A DNA stretch of 64,000 bases from Candidatus Bathyarchaeota archaeon (GCA_026014665.1 JAOZHX010000022.1:124001-188000), one strand, 5' to 3'. Positions 9,419 to 17,883 are shown, counted from the stretch's first letter. Numbers and translations: made by a program. The notes: generated from the letters alone by a model not told the origin.

Positions 9419-9940
9419 TCAATGGGAGTAGTAATCGATTAATTCTTTTATTGTCCATGGTAAGCAGTCTTCGGCTTTGTAACCTAAAAGGTTCGCATAC
9501 TTGTAAATTGTTTCAGCATTTTTAGCCTCTATTTCTAAAAAGGGTGAAATGTAACTATATTTCCCCTGGTAGGTGTCTATGTCAAAATGCACGTCGTTAA
9601 GCTGATAGCTTGTTCGATGTTTTTGCATGCTTGCACTGATTAATAAGCCCACTGATTCAAGTATCATCTTGATCTGCTGGAAATCTGATATGTCAACAGT
9701 GTGTTCCTCAGCCACTTTAGCACCATGCCTGTGGACTACTTTCTTGAAAGTTAGAGTAGCCCTATTGCCTTCTTTTCTTACCCTAAGTACGCTATTTCTT
9801 TTAGCTATCGAGCCATCCTCAAAATCAAAAAATAACGTCTCAATTTTGCCGTCAAAAACTTGTTTTGCACCCAACTTGGCAAAGGTTTCCTTGATTTTAT
9901 GCTTATTCACGTTTAATATTTTAACTTCGATTTCTCTCAT
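9419..9940 (-). CDS. CYTH-domain protein (class IV adenylate cyclase / thiamine triphosphatase family)
   Basis: 173 aa. It opens with MREIEVKI, the ExExK triphosphate-binding signature, followed by alternating basic and acidic strand motifs (LRVRKEG, ATLTFKK, AEEHTV, EIEAKNAE) lining the CYTH tunnel. Archaeal members are usually called class IV adenylate cyclase CyaB, but triphosphatase activity is equally possible. The enzyme binds organic triphosphates with Mg or Mn. Substrate cannot be decided from sequence. It stands alone between convergent neighbours. Confidence 0.85.
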   Translation of the reverse strand: MREIEVKILNVNKHKIKETFAKLGAKQVFDGKIETLFFDFEDGSIAKRNSVLRVRKEGNRATLTFKKVVHRHGAKVAEEHTVDISDFQQIKMILESVGLLISASMQKHRTSYQLNDVHFDIDTYQGKYSYISPFLEIEAKNAETIYKYANLLGYKAEDCLPWTIKELIDYYSH

Positions 9941-10012
9941 AGGGTTCTAACGGGCGAATTATTAAAAAAGCGTTCCGTAGCTGTTCCGGTGCCAAAATCT
10001 CATACAGGAGAG

Positions 10013-10504
10013 TTAATATTTTAAGGTTGCTCTCAGACGCCTTGGATTGAGTAGAAGGTCTAGTCCATCGATGGCAGTTGCAACCTGCATGTCAGCCGCC
10101 AGTAAAGATTCAACAGCGCAACCCTCCTTGCCCAAAACGATTATGCCAAGCCTTGCCGCCTTTAGCATCTTCCGATCGTTCAAACCATTACCGAAAGCAA
10201 CAACCTTATCGAGACCAAGCTTCCTCACGAGCTCCTCCTTTTGAACATCTATCGCTTGTCCTTTGACTATGTGGACCTCACATTTTACATCCTTTAATTC
10301 TTCTTCTGCCTTGCCGAACTCGTCAGCTGTCAAAACAACGATTTTCAAAAAGCCAGCAATTGCATTCAGTTTCTCCTTCACGGCAGGAAGAAGGTTGCCG
10401 TCTAGAGAAATCGTTCCTGTAAAGTCGCAAACTAGGAATTCTAATCTTAACTGACCAAAGCCCGGTATTTCTACCTCAAGCAAACCGCAATATCCTCCGA
10501 ACAT
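10013..10504 (-). CDS. Soluble P-type-ATPase-like HAD phosphatase
   Basis: 163 aa HAD-fold protein. Motif I is CDFTGTIS (DxTGT, the P-type ATPase variant), motif II VVLTADE, a Lys in the linker, and motif III FGNGLNDRKMLKAA with acidic GNGxND. There is no transmembrane segment, which matches the COG4087 soluble P-type ATPase group of archaea. The substrate is unknown; a small phosphoester is expected. The annotated start is the ATG at 10504. The conserved domain begins about 20 residues later, so a shorter start is possible. Confidence 0.75.
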   Translation of the reverse strand: MFGGYCGLLEVEIPGFGQLRLEFLVCDFTGTISLDGNLLPAVKEKLNAIAGFLKIVVLTADEFGKAEEELKDVKCEVHIVKGQAIDVQKEELVRKLGLDKVVAFGNGLNDRKMLKAARLGIIVLGKEGCAVESLLAADMQVATAIDGLDLLLNPRRLRATLKY

Positions 10505-10829
10505 AGTAAGGGGAGGTTCAAGATTACGTTTTCTACGAGATAAAGAATCGAAACAAGCATGATGTACCTGACAGCTAATTCAACTCAACTAATTACGTCG
10601 AAACAACGATACGCGACAGGTAAAAAGAACATTTTTCAAATCTACTTTCCCATCATCAAGATTTGAGGCAAGAAATTGTTATACAAAGAGCACAAAAGTA
10701 AGCATAAAAATTGGGCACGGTTGCAGGTGGCAGGCAAAATCACCAGTTTTTATCAGTTATTCAATATTTCTTCAGCGCTCGGGCAGATTAATTAAGCCAA
10801 AAGAGAATATAATAGAGGAGACTAAGTTA
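10505..10829. other. Intergenic region upstream of the CBS gene
   Basis: About 325 bases with no plausible gene. The A/T-rich stretch before 10830 (AATATAATAGAGGAG) carries the ribosome binding site of the CBS gene and perhaps its TATA element. Nothing else is recognised. Confidence 0.4.
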
Positions 10830-11258
10830 TTGAAAAGCGCACACTCTACATTTTCAAACATGCCTGTTGACTCAATAGCTAGAATGTCGGTTCCAACGGT
10901 TAATCCTTCAACACCTGTCTTTGAGATTGCTGCTCTTATGGTAAAACATAACATTGGTGCAGTGATTGTTGTCAGAGGGATCGAACCCGTGGGCATTGTA
11001 ACCGAGAGAGACATTATACGCAGAGTTATAGTTGCTGGTAGGGATGCTAAAGAGGTTGTTGCTCAGGAAGTAATGACGTCGCCTCTAATCTCAATCTCGC
11101 ATGATCGACTTGTTGATGAAGCGCTTGAAATCATGGATAACAACCATGTAAGAAGACTAGTGGTTCTTAAAGGCGAGAACATGATTGGTTTGTTGACTGA
11201 GAGACGACTGCTACGCGCAAAAATTCCATACAAACCCACCTCGCAAAACAAAAAATAA
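10830..11258 (+). CDS. Tandem CBS-domain protein
   Basis: 142 aa from a TTG start behind a GGAG ribosome binding site. Two CBS domains are visible: about residues 14-75 (VPTVNPSTPVFEIAALM ... GIVTERDIIRRV) and 80-135 (VMTSPLISISHDRLVDEAL ... GLLTERRLLRA). Each ends in the TERD/TERR signature. CBS pairs bind adenine nucleotides or SAM and regulate partner proteins. There is no fused effector domain here, so the target is unknown. Confidence 0.88.
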   Translation: MKSAHSTFSNMPVDSIARMSVPTVNPSTPVFEIAALMVKHNIGAVIVVRGIEPVGIVTERDIIRRVIVAGRDAKEVVAQEVMTSPLISISHDRLVDEALEIMDNNHVRRLVVLKGENMIGLLTERRLLRAKIPYKPTSQNKK

Positions 11259-11580
11259 GAAATCTTAAATTCTTAGACATTTAGACAGATTTTTTGTAAT
11301 AGATATACATAAGCGTGGATAAAGACAAATTTTACTTGGTTAAGAATACATCGTTGTCTTTTTTTGTGTTGACTTAGGGCAGTTTACTCTATAAACCCGG
11401 TCGCACTCACACTCGAATAAGCGTTAGCATTAACCCGTGCTGGCTATTGTTTTTGATATTGCTAGACTTGAAATCAAAATTACAAGAAAAGAACGACACT
11501 GTTACTTTAGCAAAATCTTTAACAGACTCGAAATAGTAATAAGGAACTTCAACATCAAAACAGTCCTAGTCTAGTTTCGG
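11259..11580. other. Intergenic region before tRNA-Gly
   Basis: About 320 bases, no gene seen. Immediately before the tRNA (about 11564-11580) lies a short imperfect copy of the tRNA 5' arm (TAGTCTAGTTT), a partial duplication. The tRNA promoter should lie in the A-rich segment near 11500-11545, but I cannot fix a TATA box. Confidence 0.35.
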
Positions 11581-11688
11581 GCGGTCGTAGTCTAGTTTGG
11601 TCTAGGACATCAAGCCTCCGAGTTCGCCTCGAAGGCGTGAACGCCTGCCACGCTGACGACCCGGGTTCAAATCTCGGCGACCGCACCA
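11581..11688 (+). tRNA. tRNA-Gly(GCC) with a 30-nt intron at position 29/30, CCA encoded
   Basis: Acceptor GCGGTCG pairs with CGACCGC, followed by A73 and an encoded CCA (11686-11688). The D arm is GTCT/GGAC and the T arm CCGGG-TTCAAAT-CTCGG. Read colinearly, the anticodon stem fails. Removing 11613-11642 (30 nt) joins TCA to GC and gives stem TCAGC/GCTGA with loop CTGCCAC, anticodon GCC. Exon 1 is 11581-11612 and exon 2 is 11643-11688. The intron forms a stable inner helix (GCCT/AGGC then CGAG/CTCG). Flanking it is a near-canonical bulge-helix-bulge with 3 of 4 central pairs. The intron site is non-canonical; most archaeal tRNA introns lie at 37/38. Confidence 0.9.
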
Positions 11689-11796
11689 TAAACAAATAAA
11701 ATTTGAGGTTCATTTGTTTGTTCTTTCGAAAAATATAAAATCGTTTATTAGGCTTACTCACGCAGTTTCATCATTATAGTCTTCTTGGTAAACCTC

Positions 11797-13185
11797 ATGA
11801 TAGAGATAAGGAATAAACGGAAATTAATCGAGAATGGAGAAACCTCTCTTATCTGCAGATGCCGCATCTTAGCTCTTGAGTGTCTTGAGCATGCTGTGAC
11901 CGCCGTCGAACCAAGGCAGCTGATAAAGGCCAAAGTGAAGGTGGAGAAGAGCTATCTTCAGTTGGAAGGCTACACGTTTGACTTGCGGAAGTTCAAGCAT
12001 GTTTATGTTGTAGGTGGGGGTAAAGCAGGCAGTAAAATGGCACAGGCTATAGAGGAGTTATTGGGTAAACACGTGACTGCAGGAGCCGTAAACATTCCGT
12101 ACGGCACAAAAATGGAAACGTGCATCATAGGGCTTAACGAGGCCGGTCACCCATTTCCAGATGAAGCTGGAGTAAAAGGTACTGTTCGAATTATGGAGTT
12201 GGCTGAGCAGGCTAAGGAAAACGATTTGGTTATTTGTCTTATTTCAGGGGGCGGCTCAAGCCTCATGCCTCTGCCCAGAGAAGGAATCTCTCTTAAGGAT
12301 AAACAAGCACTAACAAAAGCGCTCCTCAAAAGCGGCGCTGAAATAACTGAAATTAACATTGTTCGAAAACATCTTTCAGCCTTTAAAGGCGGATGGCTAG
12401 CAAAAAAAGCTTACCCTGCAACTGTCCTAAACCTTGTTCTCTCAGATGTCATTGGCGATTCATTATATTCCATAGCTTCTGGTCCAACAGTTGCCGATCC
12501 ATCAACTTTTAGCGATGCCCGAAAGATTCTTGAAAAATATGATTTATGGTCGAATGCGCCGGTTTCTATTCGAAAAATTATTTCTGAGGGGGAAGAAGGT
12601 CTGCTGCAGGAAACTCCTAAACCAGACGATTTAGTTTTTGGAAAGGTTTACAATGTGGTAATCGGTAACAACCAAACAGCTTGTCAAGCCGCCGTTAACT
12701 ACTTGCGCTCCGAGGGATTTAGCACGCTACTTTTGACTGATACGCTGAATGGAGAAGCTAAGGTAGCTGGAGAAGCATTAGCAAAGTTTGCCAACGACAT
12801 TTCTGTATGCAATCCTTCTACGCCTAAACTCATAGGTATTGTTGTTGGCGGAGAAACAACGGTAACTGTCAAAGGAAAGGGATTGGGTGGCAGAAATCAG
12901 GAATTAGCGTTATCCGCCGCATTAAACCTTAATGATGCCGAAGAATGCGTTATTGCTTCTTTTAACACCGATGGGCTAGATGGACCAACGGATTTAGCTG
13001 GAGCAATCGTGGATGGCTATACTTTAAGACGTGCAAGAATATTAGGGTTGAATCCGAAAAAATATCTTGAGAATAATGATTCTTACAATTTCTTCTTTAA
13101 GCTTGGTGACTTAATCAACACTGGAATAACCGGAACCAATGTTAATGATATAGCTGTTATTTTGCGAAAGCAAAGTCTCATTTAG
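11797..13185 (+). CDS. Glycerate 2-kinase (MOFRL/GckA family)
   Basis: 462 aa from the ATG at 11797; a TTG at 11785 would add four residues. The N-terminal GckA domain has VVGGGKAGSKMAQAIEE, the PLI-loop SGGGSSLMPLP and NIVRKHLSAFKGG. The C-terminal MOFRL domain has GVVGGETTVTVKG, GLGGRNQELALSAAL and FNTDGLDGPTD. This class phosphorylates D-glycerate to 2-phosphoglycerate, the substrate of enolase, and functions in non-phosphorylating Entner-Doudoroff or serine/glycerate metabolism. The glycosyltransferase gene follows on the same strand after 140 bases and may act on the same metabolite, glycerate. Confidence 0.92.
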   Translation: MIEIRNKRKLIENGETSLICRCRILALECLEHAVTAVEPRQLIKAKVKVEKSYLQLEGYTFDLRKFKHVYVVGGGKAGSKMAQAIEELLGKHVTAGAVNIPYGTKMETCIIGLNEAGHPFPDEAGVKGTVRIMELAEQAKENDLVICLISGGGSSLMPLPREGISLKDKQALTKALLKSGAEITEINIVRKHLSAFKGGWLAKKAYPATVLNLVLSDVIGDSLYSIASGPTVADPSTFSDARKILEKYDLWSNAPVSIRKIISEGEEGLLQETPKPDDLVFGKVYNVVIGNNQTACQAAVNYLRSEGFSTLLLTDTLNGEAKVAGEALAKFANDISVCNPSTPKLIGIVVGGETTVTVKGKGLGGRNQELALSAALNLNDAEECVIASFNTDGLDGPTDLAGAIVDGYTLRRARILGLNPKKYLENNDSYNFFFKLGDLINTGITGTNVNDIAVILRKQSLI

Positions 13186-13325
13186 TAGGTAGAAATTGAA
13201 TTTTTTAATAAATTCTCCCAGAAAAATGTCTTTAAGAGATATCAACTTTGTAGCCAAACAATGATCTTTAAAGCGAAGGCTTTTTTTACAAATGGAACCA
13301 ATATTTACTAAGAGGGGGATCATAA

Positions 13326-14570
13326 CTGAATAAAAGCGACTCAGCGTTATCGTTGGATGCCCGAGTGTATCTGCATGACATAGAAAAAGCAGATGTCTTA
13401 GTAGGAATCCCATCTTACAACAATGTGCTCACAGCAAGCTACGTTCTCTCTCAAGTAACCAAAGGTTTGGATACTTATTTTCCCAATTTGCGATCTGTAA
13501 TTTTTATCTCCGATGGAAACTCGAAGGACGATACGTTAAGATCTGTTAAGAGGGTTTATTTGCCGTCGGGAGTGAAGTTGATTCCAGCCATCTATTTTGG
13601 ATTGTCTGGAAAAGGAACGGCTGTTAAGGCTATCTTTGAGGCAGCTAGCCAGCTTAAGGTAAAAAGCGTAGCGCTTGTGGATTCAGATTTACGAAGCATA
13701 ACTCCAGAGTGGATGAAGCTATTGATCACTCCAACAATGAACGGAACGGGTTTTGTAACTCCCTATTACGACCGCTTTAAATACGATGGAACGATCACAA
13801 ATTTTTTGTGTTATCCAGTAGTAACTAGCCTTTTCGGGAAGGAGATAAGACAACCGATAGGTGGAGATTTTGGGCTTTCCATAGAACTGGTAGAAGACCT
13901 CTTGGATTCGCCAATGTGGGAACTCCCAGATATTAGTCGTTTCGGTATCGATATTTTTGAAACCTGTACGGCCCTAGCAAAAGGTTACAAAATAAAACAA
14001 GCTCTTCTAGGAGTAAAAAATCATGATGCTAAAGACCCGTCCAGCCAGCTAATTTCGATGTTTCGACAAGTAATGAACACAATGTTCACATGCATAGAGC
14101 AATATGAGCCAGTATGGAAGGAAATTCATGGTGTTTCCAAAACACAGATGTTTGGCGACGCATCGTATGCAGATAGATGCGAAGCTATTGAGGTTTCGTT
14201 GCAAGCAACCATAGAGGCTTTTAAAAGCAAATATCATCAATACACGGATATCTACAATCTAATTTTAGAAACAGATATTCGGCAAAAATTTTTAGAATTG
14301 CACCTTATTGACAAATATGATGTTGATTTTCCTTCAGAAATTTGGGCTAAAACGGTGTATTCTTTCATCGCTGAATTTCATAAAACACCGACATTCTTCA
14401 GAATGAGATTAATAGATGCATTAAGAGCTCTTTGGATTGGAAGAGTAGCAGTCTTCCTAAAAGAAACTTGGGAAAAGAGCCGTGAAGAGGGAGAGGAAAA
14501 AATAGTTGAAGAAGCAAAAGTCTTCGAAAGACTAAAACCATACCTCATCGAAAAATACTATAAAGATTAA
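13326..14570 (+). CDS. Family-2-like glycosyltransferase, glucosyl/mannosylglycerate-synthase type
   Basis: 414 aa if translation begins at CTG 13326. That codon directly follows an in-frame TAA and sits 6-7 bases after the strong GAGGGGGA ribosome binding site (13312-13319). The first TTG is at 13353 and has no such site. GT-A fold motifs are VGIPSYNN, FISDGNSKDDT, SGKGTAVKAIFEAA, VDSDL (DxD metal site) and RQPIGGDFGLS. The last three recall GT81 glucosyl-3-phosphoglycerate synthases and glucosylglycerate synthases. Its neighbour is glycerate kinase, so a compatible-solute role using glycerate as acceptor is plausible but unproven. The C-terminal 120 residues are helical. Confidence 0.75.
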   Translation: MNKSDSALSLDARVYLHDIEKADVLVGIPSYNNVLTASYVLSQVTKGLDTYFPNLRSVIFISDGNSKDDTLRSVKRVYLPSGVKLIPAIYFGLSGKGTAVKAIFEAASQLKVKSVALVDSDLRSITPEWMKLLITPTMNGTGFVTPYYDRFKYDGTITNFLCYPVVTSLFGKEIRQPIGGDFGLSIELVEDLLDSPMWELPDISRFGIDIFETCTALAKGYKIKQALLGVKNHDAKDPSSQLISMFRQVMNTMFTCIEQYEPVWKEIHGVSKTQMFGDASYADRCEAIEVSLQATIEAFKSKYHQYTDIYNLILETDIRQKFLELHLIDKYDVDFPSEIWAKTVYSFIAEFHKTPTFFRMRLIDALRALWIGRVAVFLKETWEKSREEGEEKIVEEAKVFERLKPYLIEKYYKD

Positions 14571-14806
14571 ATTCTTCGTGTTCTGGTTCTAGACTTTTGA
14601 ACGATAACAAATATGATGCATTCTCCTTCAAATATACGGAAAATTATTGAAATCAGATTTAAAGCAAATTTTGAGTCAATATCACGGCGCCAAATACGAT
14701 TTGTATCCAGTTCGTCATGACCATTTTGCTCCCACGAATCGTGTATAAAAATTCTATTGTGGTTTTTACAGATTGGTAGCTCTTGTGGAAAAAAGAAAAC
14801 CTTTAC

Positions 14807-14977
14807 ATGTCTCCACATCCACACCCTGACCCTACCAACATAGAATCATGTAGAGCGTGTGAAGGAAAACATAGATCCCACAACATAGCAGGCGTTGAGA
14901 AACGTTGCAAACCTAAAAAGCAACCACTCCCACAAACCATCTTGTGGCACCCAAAAAACCGCCACACCCACATAAAA
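14807..14977 (+). repeat. Dispersed 57-codon small-ORF repeat, copy B (open)
   Basis: From the ATG at 14807 the frame reads MSPHPHPDPTNIESCRACEG, then HRSHN, PKKQPLPQTILWHPK and THIK at codon 57. It aligns without gaps with copies A and C. The frame stays open to 15127 (114 codons from an upstream start at 14783). The CxxC at codons 15/18 and His25 are shared. Similarity to copy C continues past codon 57 through ATAGCGCAAG. On the opposite strand the DNA can fold a CCACAA/TTGTGG hairpin, so a structured RNA is an alternative. The rest of 14571-15308 holds nothing recognisable. Confidence 0.7.
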
Positions 14978-15308
14978 GGCGAAACAATAGCGCAAGACCT
15001 AAACATTTCCAAATGTGGAAAACAGCTTACTATCAAACCTCAGGCAGAGACCACACCACTTTTAAAATATCATGTGTTTACTGAAATTAGGGGGCTTCCC
15101 ACTTTCGAATTACAAAGTAAGAGATGATCCCTGCGAGCTCACCGTTCACCCAAATATCGACTCCCTCCCGCTCTACTTTTTATGTCCGATGGTCAAGATA
15201 ATGAATTTTAAACATTCAGGAATGCAAAACAGAAACGCTCAATCAAACTAATTTAAACCAAAAATGCTTTCCCAAAAAAGGTGAAAACGGCATAAAATTT
15301 GAAGTCCC

Positions 15309-15647
15309 CTAACCTGCCCGCTTTGGAATAGCGACATCAACGCTTTTCTTTGATGCTGATTCGATTGAGACTGCGGCACCAAAATCCAAACGGAGCAGCC
15401 TATGTTTGCATTTGCTGTCTTTGCAACCATACAATAACAGATTTGGATTGTTATAATTAGCAGTCAATATTTCACAGGTTGATTTACAGTTTTCGCATCG
15501 TTGGGAACGAACCTGATTATCCTGTATAAACCCCTTAACGAGCAAAACACTCCAAGACTTTTCTTTTAAAGCAAACACAAAAAAGCTTCCTAAAAAATCA
15601 CTATACAAACAATACCAGTAACTTTCCACGGTGCAATACGAACCCAA
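15309..15647 (-). CDS. Possible small Cys-rich protein
   Basis: 112 codons. The C-terminal half has CENCKSTC and, about 20 residues later, GCKDSKCKHRLLRLDFG, a spacing compatible with a four-cysteine zinc site. The N-terminal 45 residues are hydrophobic/aromatic and may not be translated, and the true start is unclear. No ribosome binding site is evident. It could be a real zinc-ribbon protein or a chance frame in an accessory region. Confidence 0.3.
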   Translation of the reverse strand: MGSYCTVESYWYCLYSDFLGSFFVFALKEKSWSVLLVKGFIQDNQVRSQRCENCKSTCEILTANYNNPNLLLYGCKDSKCKHRLLRLDFGAAVSIESASKKSVDVAIPKRAG

Positions 15648-15905
15648 GCTTAAATTGATTTGTGACTACAAACAAACAACAACAAAAACAACAAGCAACA
15701 CTATGACAACAAAACAAAAACACTAAAACAAACAATCAACAAACACAAAAATTCTCCTGCACCCCAACACCCCACCATCAAAACAAAAAGATTACACCAC
15801 ATAATTGTTCAGCTCCCCACTACAGATTATAGATACATAGAATGCTTTCATAAGCCAGTTATACCGCCTCAACCACCTAAAGATTTATCACAACGGGAGG
15901 AATGT
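15648..15905. other. G-depleted, A/C-rich intergenic tract
   Basis: The plus strand between 15661 and 15780 contains only five G in 120 bases and is dominated by CAA and AAC runs. No frame looks coding. Such strand asymmetry resembles an unstructured RNA leader or a decayed copy of the nearby A/C-rich repeat family, but no alignment to it holds. The 3' end carries the start region of the 60-aa gene. Confidence 0.4.
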
Positions 15906-16088
15906 GTGACGGAACAACTCGCAACAAAAGATAGAAAAGAATTAGAACTAAAATTAGCAAACGCATTCGACAAAAAAATCAAAGGAATGCCAACAGAATT
16001 GCGCCAAATATTGCTAGACGACATGATCACAGCCTTCGAAAATAGATTAAACGTGTTAAACAACGCCACTATAAAAACCACCAACTAA
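15906..16088 (+). CDS. Small hypothetical protein
   Basis: 60 aa from GTG 15906, with a good GGGAGGA ribosome binding site 7-8 bases upstream. It is a charged helical protein (KELELKLANAFDKKIKGMPTE) without membrane segments. It lies upstream of two small regulator genes on the same strand. The unusually good ribosome binding site is the main support for translation. No function is recognised. Confidence 0.5.
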   Translation: MTEQLATKDRKELELKLANAFDKKIKGMPTELRQILLDDMITAFENRLNVLNNATIKTTN

Positions 16089-16131
16089 CGCCAAAACATG
16101 GTTAATAATATTGATTGCTGATACATAAATG

Positions 16132-16140
16132 ATTTATATT
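16132..16140 (+). promoter_or_regulatory. Putative TATA box of the winged-helix gene at 16179
   Basis: ATTTATATT, 39 bases before the GTG start. This places transcription initiation near 16160, just before the GAGGAG ribosome binding site. Placement is typical for archaeal promoters; it is not confirmed by comparison. Confidence 0.4.
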
Positions 16141-16178
16141 AAGAGGCACGAAATAAAGCAGAAAAGAGGAGTATTGAA

Positions 16179-16472
16179 GTGCGCAGATCAAAACTTGAGA
16201 TGTACGTGGATATCCTTTCTGTGTTGGCTCATCGAGGCCCTTTGAAATTGACGCACGTCATGTATAAGGCGAACGTTAATTGTAGTGTCCTCAAGGAGTA
16301 CTTGGATTTTCTCATAAAGCAAGGTCTGGTGGAGGAACGCACCATAGGTAAACGGCGGGTAGTTTTTGCTGTTACCCAACGCGGCATAACAGTGCTCAAA
16401 TACTTTAAAGAACTAAAACAGGTCTTGCCTATAGTAGAGGAATCAAGGAACCAGGTATTGGTCCCCTACTAA
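16179..16472 (+). CDS. Small winged-helix transcriptional regulator (HTH_45-like)
   Basis: 97 aa, GTG start with a GAGGAG ribosome binding site 8 bases upstream. The order is: helix LEMYVDILSVLAHRG, recognition region CSVLKEYLDFLIKQGLVEER, wing RRVVFAVTQRGITVLKYF. This is the archaeal PF14947-type winged helix, probably a dimeric DNA-binding protein. A paralogue with the same opening (MKRTKLEEYL) lies at 43661. Target genes are unknown; autoregulation or control of the neighbouring HTH-ParA pair is possible. Confidence 0.78.
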   Translation: MRRSKLEMYVDILSVLAHRGPLKLTHVMYKANVNCSVLKEYLDFLIKQGLVEERTIGKRRVVFAVTQRGITVLKYFKELKQVLPIVEESRNQVLVPY

Positions 16473-16630
16473 TCCCAATCTTTTCCGCATTATTTTAACG
16501 GTAAAACAACGGATTTACATGTGAATGGTTAATTGTTTCATTTATTCATAATACATAGCATATCTTCGTAAGACTTAATAAATTAGTAATCATTGTGAAC
16601 TTTGTATATGTATGAATTTGGGGTAGTCGT

Positions 16631-17008
16631 TTGTTTAAGGATGGATTGGTTAGTAAGAAGCCGTTGAGTGTTTTGGATCGGATTGAGGAGAGTCTTGAGA
16701 AGTTGAATGAGAAGATGGAGGTTATGATTGAGATTCAGAAGAATAGTGGTGTTGATCAGAAGTGTTCGCAGGGGCTGTCGGATGTTTCTTTGGATGTTAT
16801 GGCGCTTCTTTCTATGCCTGATCATTTGCGGAAGACTGCTATGACGATTTGTAGGTGTGGTCGGGCGACGGCTGAGGAGGTTTCGGAGCAGACGAATCGT
16901 GCGAGGGCGGTTGAGAGTGCGTATTTGAATCAGCTTGTGATTATGGGTTATATTAAGAAGGAGCGTAAGGGAAGGAAAGCTTATTTTTACATTGATAGGG
17001 AGACTTGA
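16631..17008 (+). CDS. Winged-helix protein paired with a ParA/MinD-like ATPase
   Basis: 125 aa from TTG 16631. The N-terminal 50 residues form a coiled-coil-prone helix (IEESLEKLNEKMEVMIEIQK). The C-terminal part is a winged helix (TAEEVSEQTNRARAVESAYLNQLVIMGYIKKE, then wing RKGRKAYFYI, with key residues around VSEQT and YLNQL). It ends 12 bases before the ATPase start, so this is a two-gene operon. Codons are strikingly G/T-ending and C is scarce in the coding strand, unlike the surrounding genes; this also creates a long spurious frame on the opposite strand. A DNA-binding partner for a ParA-type ATPase is the likely role (inference). Confidence 0.72.
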   Translation: MFKDGLVSKKPLSVLDRIEESLEKLNEKMEVMIEIQKNSGVDQKCSQGLSDVSLDVMALLSMPDHLRKTAMTICRCGRATAEEVSEQTNRARAVESAYLNQLVIMGYIKKERKGRKAYFYIDRET

Positions 17009-17020
17009 GAAGGGGTATAC

Positions 17021-17800
17021 ATGAGTAAGATAATTGCGGTGCATTCGTACAAGGGCGGCACTGGAAAGACGTTGCTTTCTGTGAATTTGGCTGCGACGTT
17101 TGCTAAGAGCGGTAGGAAGGTGGCTGTTTTCGACCTTGATTTTAGGGCGCCGAGTTTATTTGCTATTCTGAAGGCTCAAAGTGAGGAGTTTTGGCTAAAT
17201 GATTACCTTAACAACGCTTGTGAAGTTGATAAGGTTCTAGTTGATTTAAGTAACAGGTTGCCTGGTAGTGGGAGATTTTATGCTGGTTTAGCTAACCCGG
17301 CGACAGAGGCTATTAGGGATATGTCTTCAAAGGATCGGAAATGGGAGATGCGTGCGTTGGGGCGGTTGCTGGCGCTTAGAGAATCTTTGATTAGGGATCA
17401 GAAGTTTGATTATTTGTTATTTGATACCAGCCCTGGCTTGCAGTATTCTTCGATTAATGCTATTGTCTCCGCGGACTTTGTGGTTGTGGCAACGACAGGT
17501 GATCGCTCTGATGTAGATGGAACTAAGCGTATGCTTGCTGAACTCTACAACCTCTTTGAAAAGAAAACTGGCTTAGTGTTAAACAAAGTGCTTGATCCTT
17601 CCGTGACCGCCAAAAAAGCTGAGATGCAAACTAAAATTAAAGAGTCGTATCATGTTCCAATGCTTGGCATAGTGCCCTGCTTCTGCGAAATCCTTCGTGC
17701 TGAAGGTAGCCTTCTGTTCGTTCAAGATAAACCAGATCATCCGTTTACTAAAATTTTAGGCGAGATGGCTAGAAAAATCGAAAACAACGAAGTAAACTAA
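17021..17800 (+). CDS. ParA/MinD-like P-loop ATPase
   Basis: 259 aa with an ATG start. Deviant Walker A motif YKGGTGKT with VNLAATFAKSG, Walker A' VFDLDFRAPS, and Walker B-like YLLFDTSPGLQYSS. It belongs to the ParA/MinD/SIMIBI class, which uses ATP-driven dimerisation on DNA or membranes to position cargo. There is no ParB gene beside it; a ParB-like gene exists at 52113 but is not linked. The partner is the winged-helix protein immediately upstream. The first third shares the G/T-ending codon bias of that gene, while the last third reverts to the usual pattern. Confidence 0.85.
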   Translation: MSKIIAVHSYKGGTGKTLLSVNLAATFAKSGRKVAVFDLDFRAPSLFAILKAQSEEFWLNDYLNNACEVDKVLVDLSNRLPGSGRFYAGLANPATEAIRDMSSKDRKWEMRALGRLLALRESLIRDQKFDYLLFDTSPGLQYSSINAIVSADFVVVATTGDRSDVDGTKRMLAELYNLFEKKTGLVLNKVLDPSVTAKKAEMQTKIKESYHVPMLGIVPCFCEILRAEGSLLFVQDKPDHPFTKILGEMARKIENNEVN

Positions 17801-17883
17801 ACTCATCTTTTTGTTCTTTTTTCGCTGAAAAATCGTAGTAACCATTTTTCATGCCAACTTTAACGGGCACCTTGCGCTATAAG

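Noticed and set aside
16583-17044. 153-codon minus-strand frame opposite the winged-helix gene
   Set aside because: It mirrors the G/T codon bias of the real gene and has a repetitive Leu/Arg/Thr peptide; the winged-helix frame explains the region.
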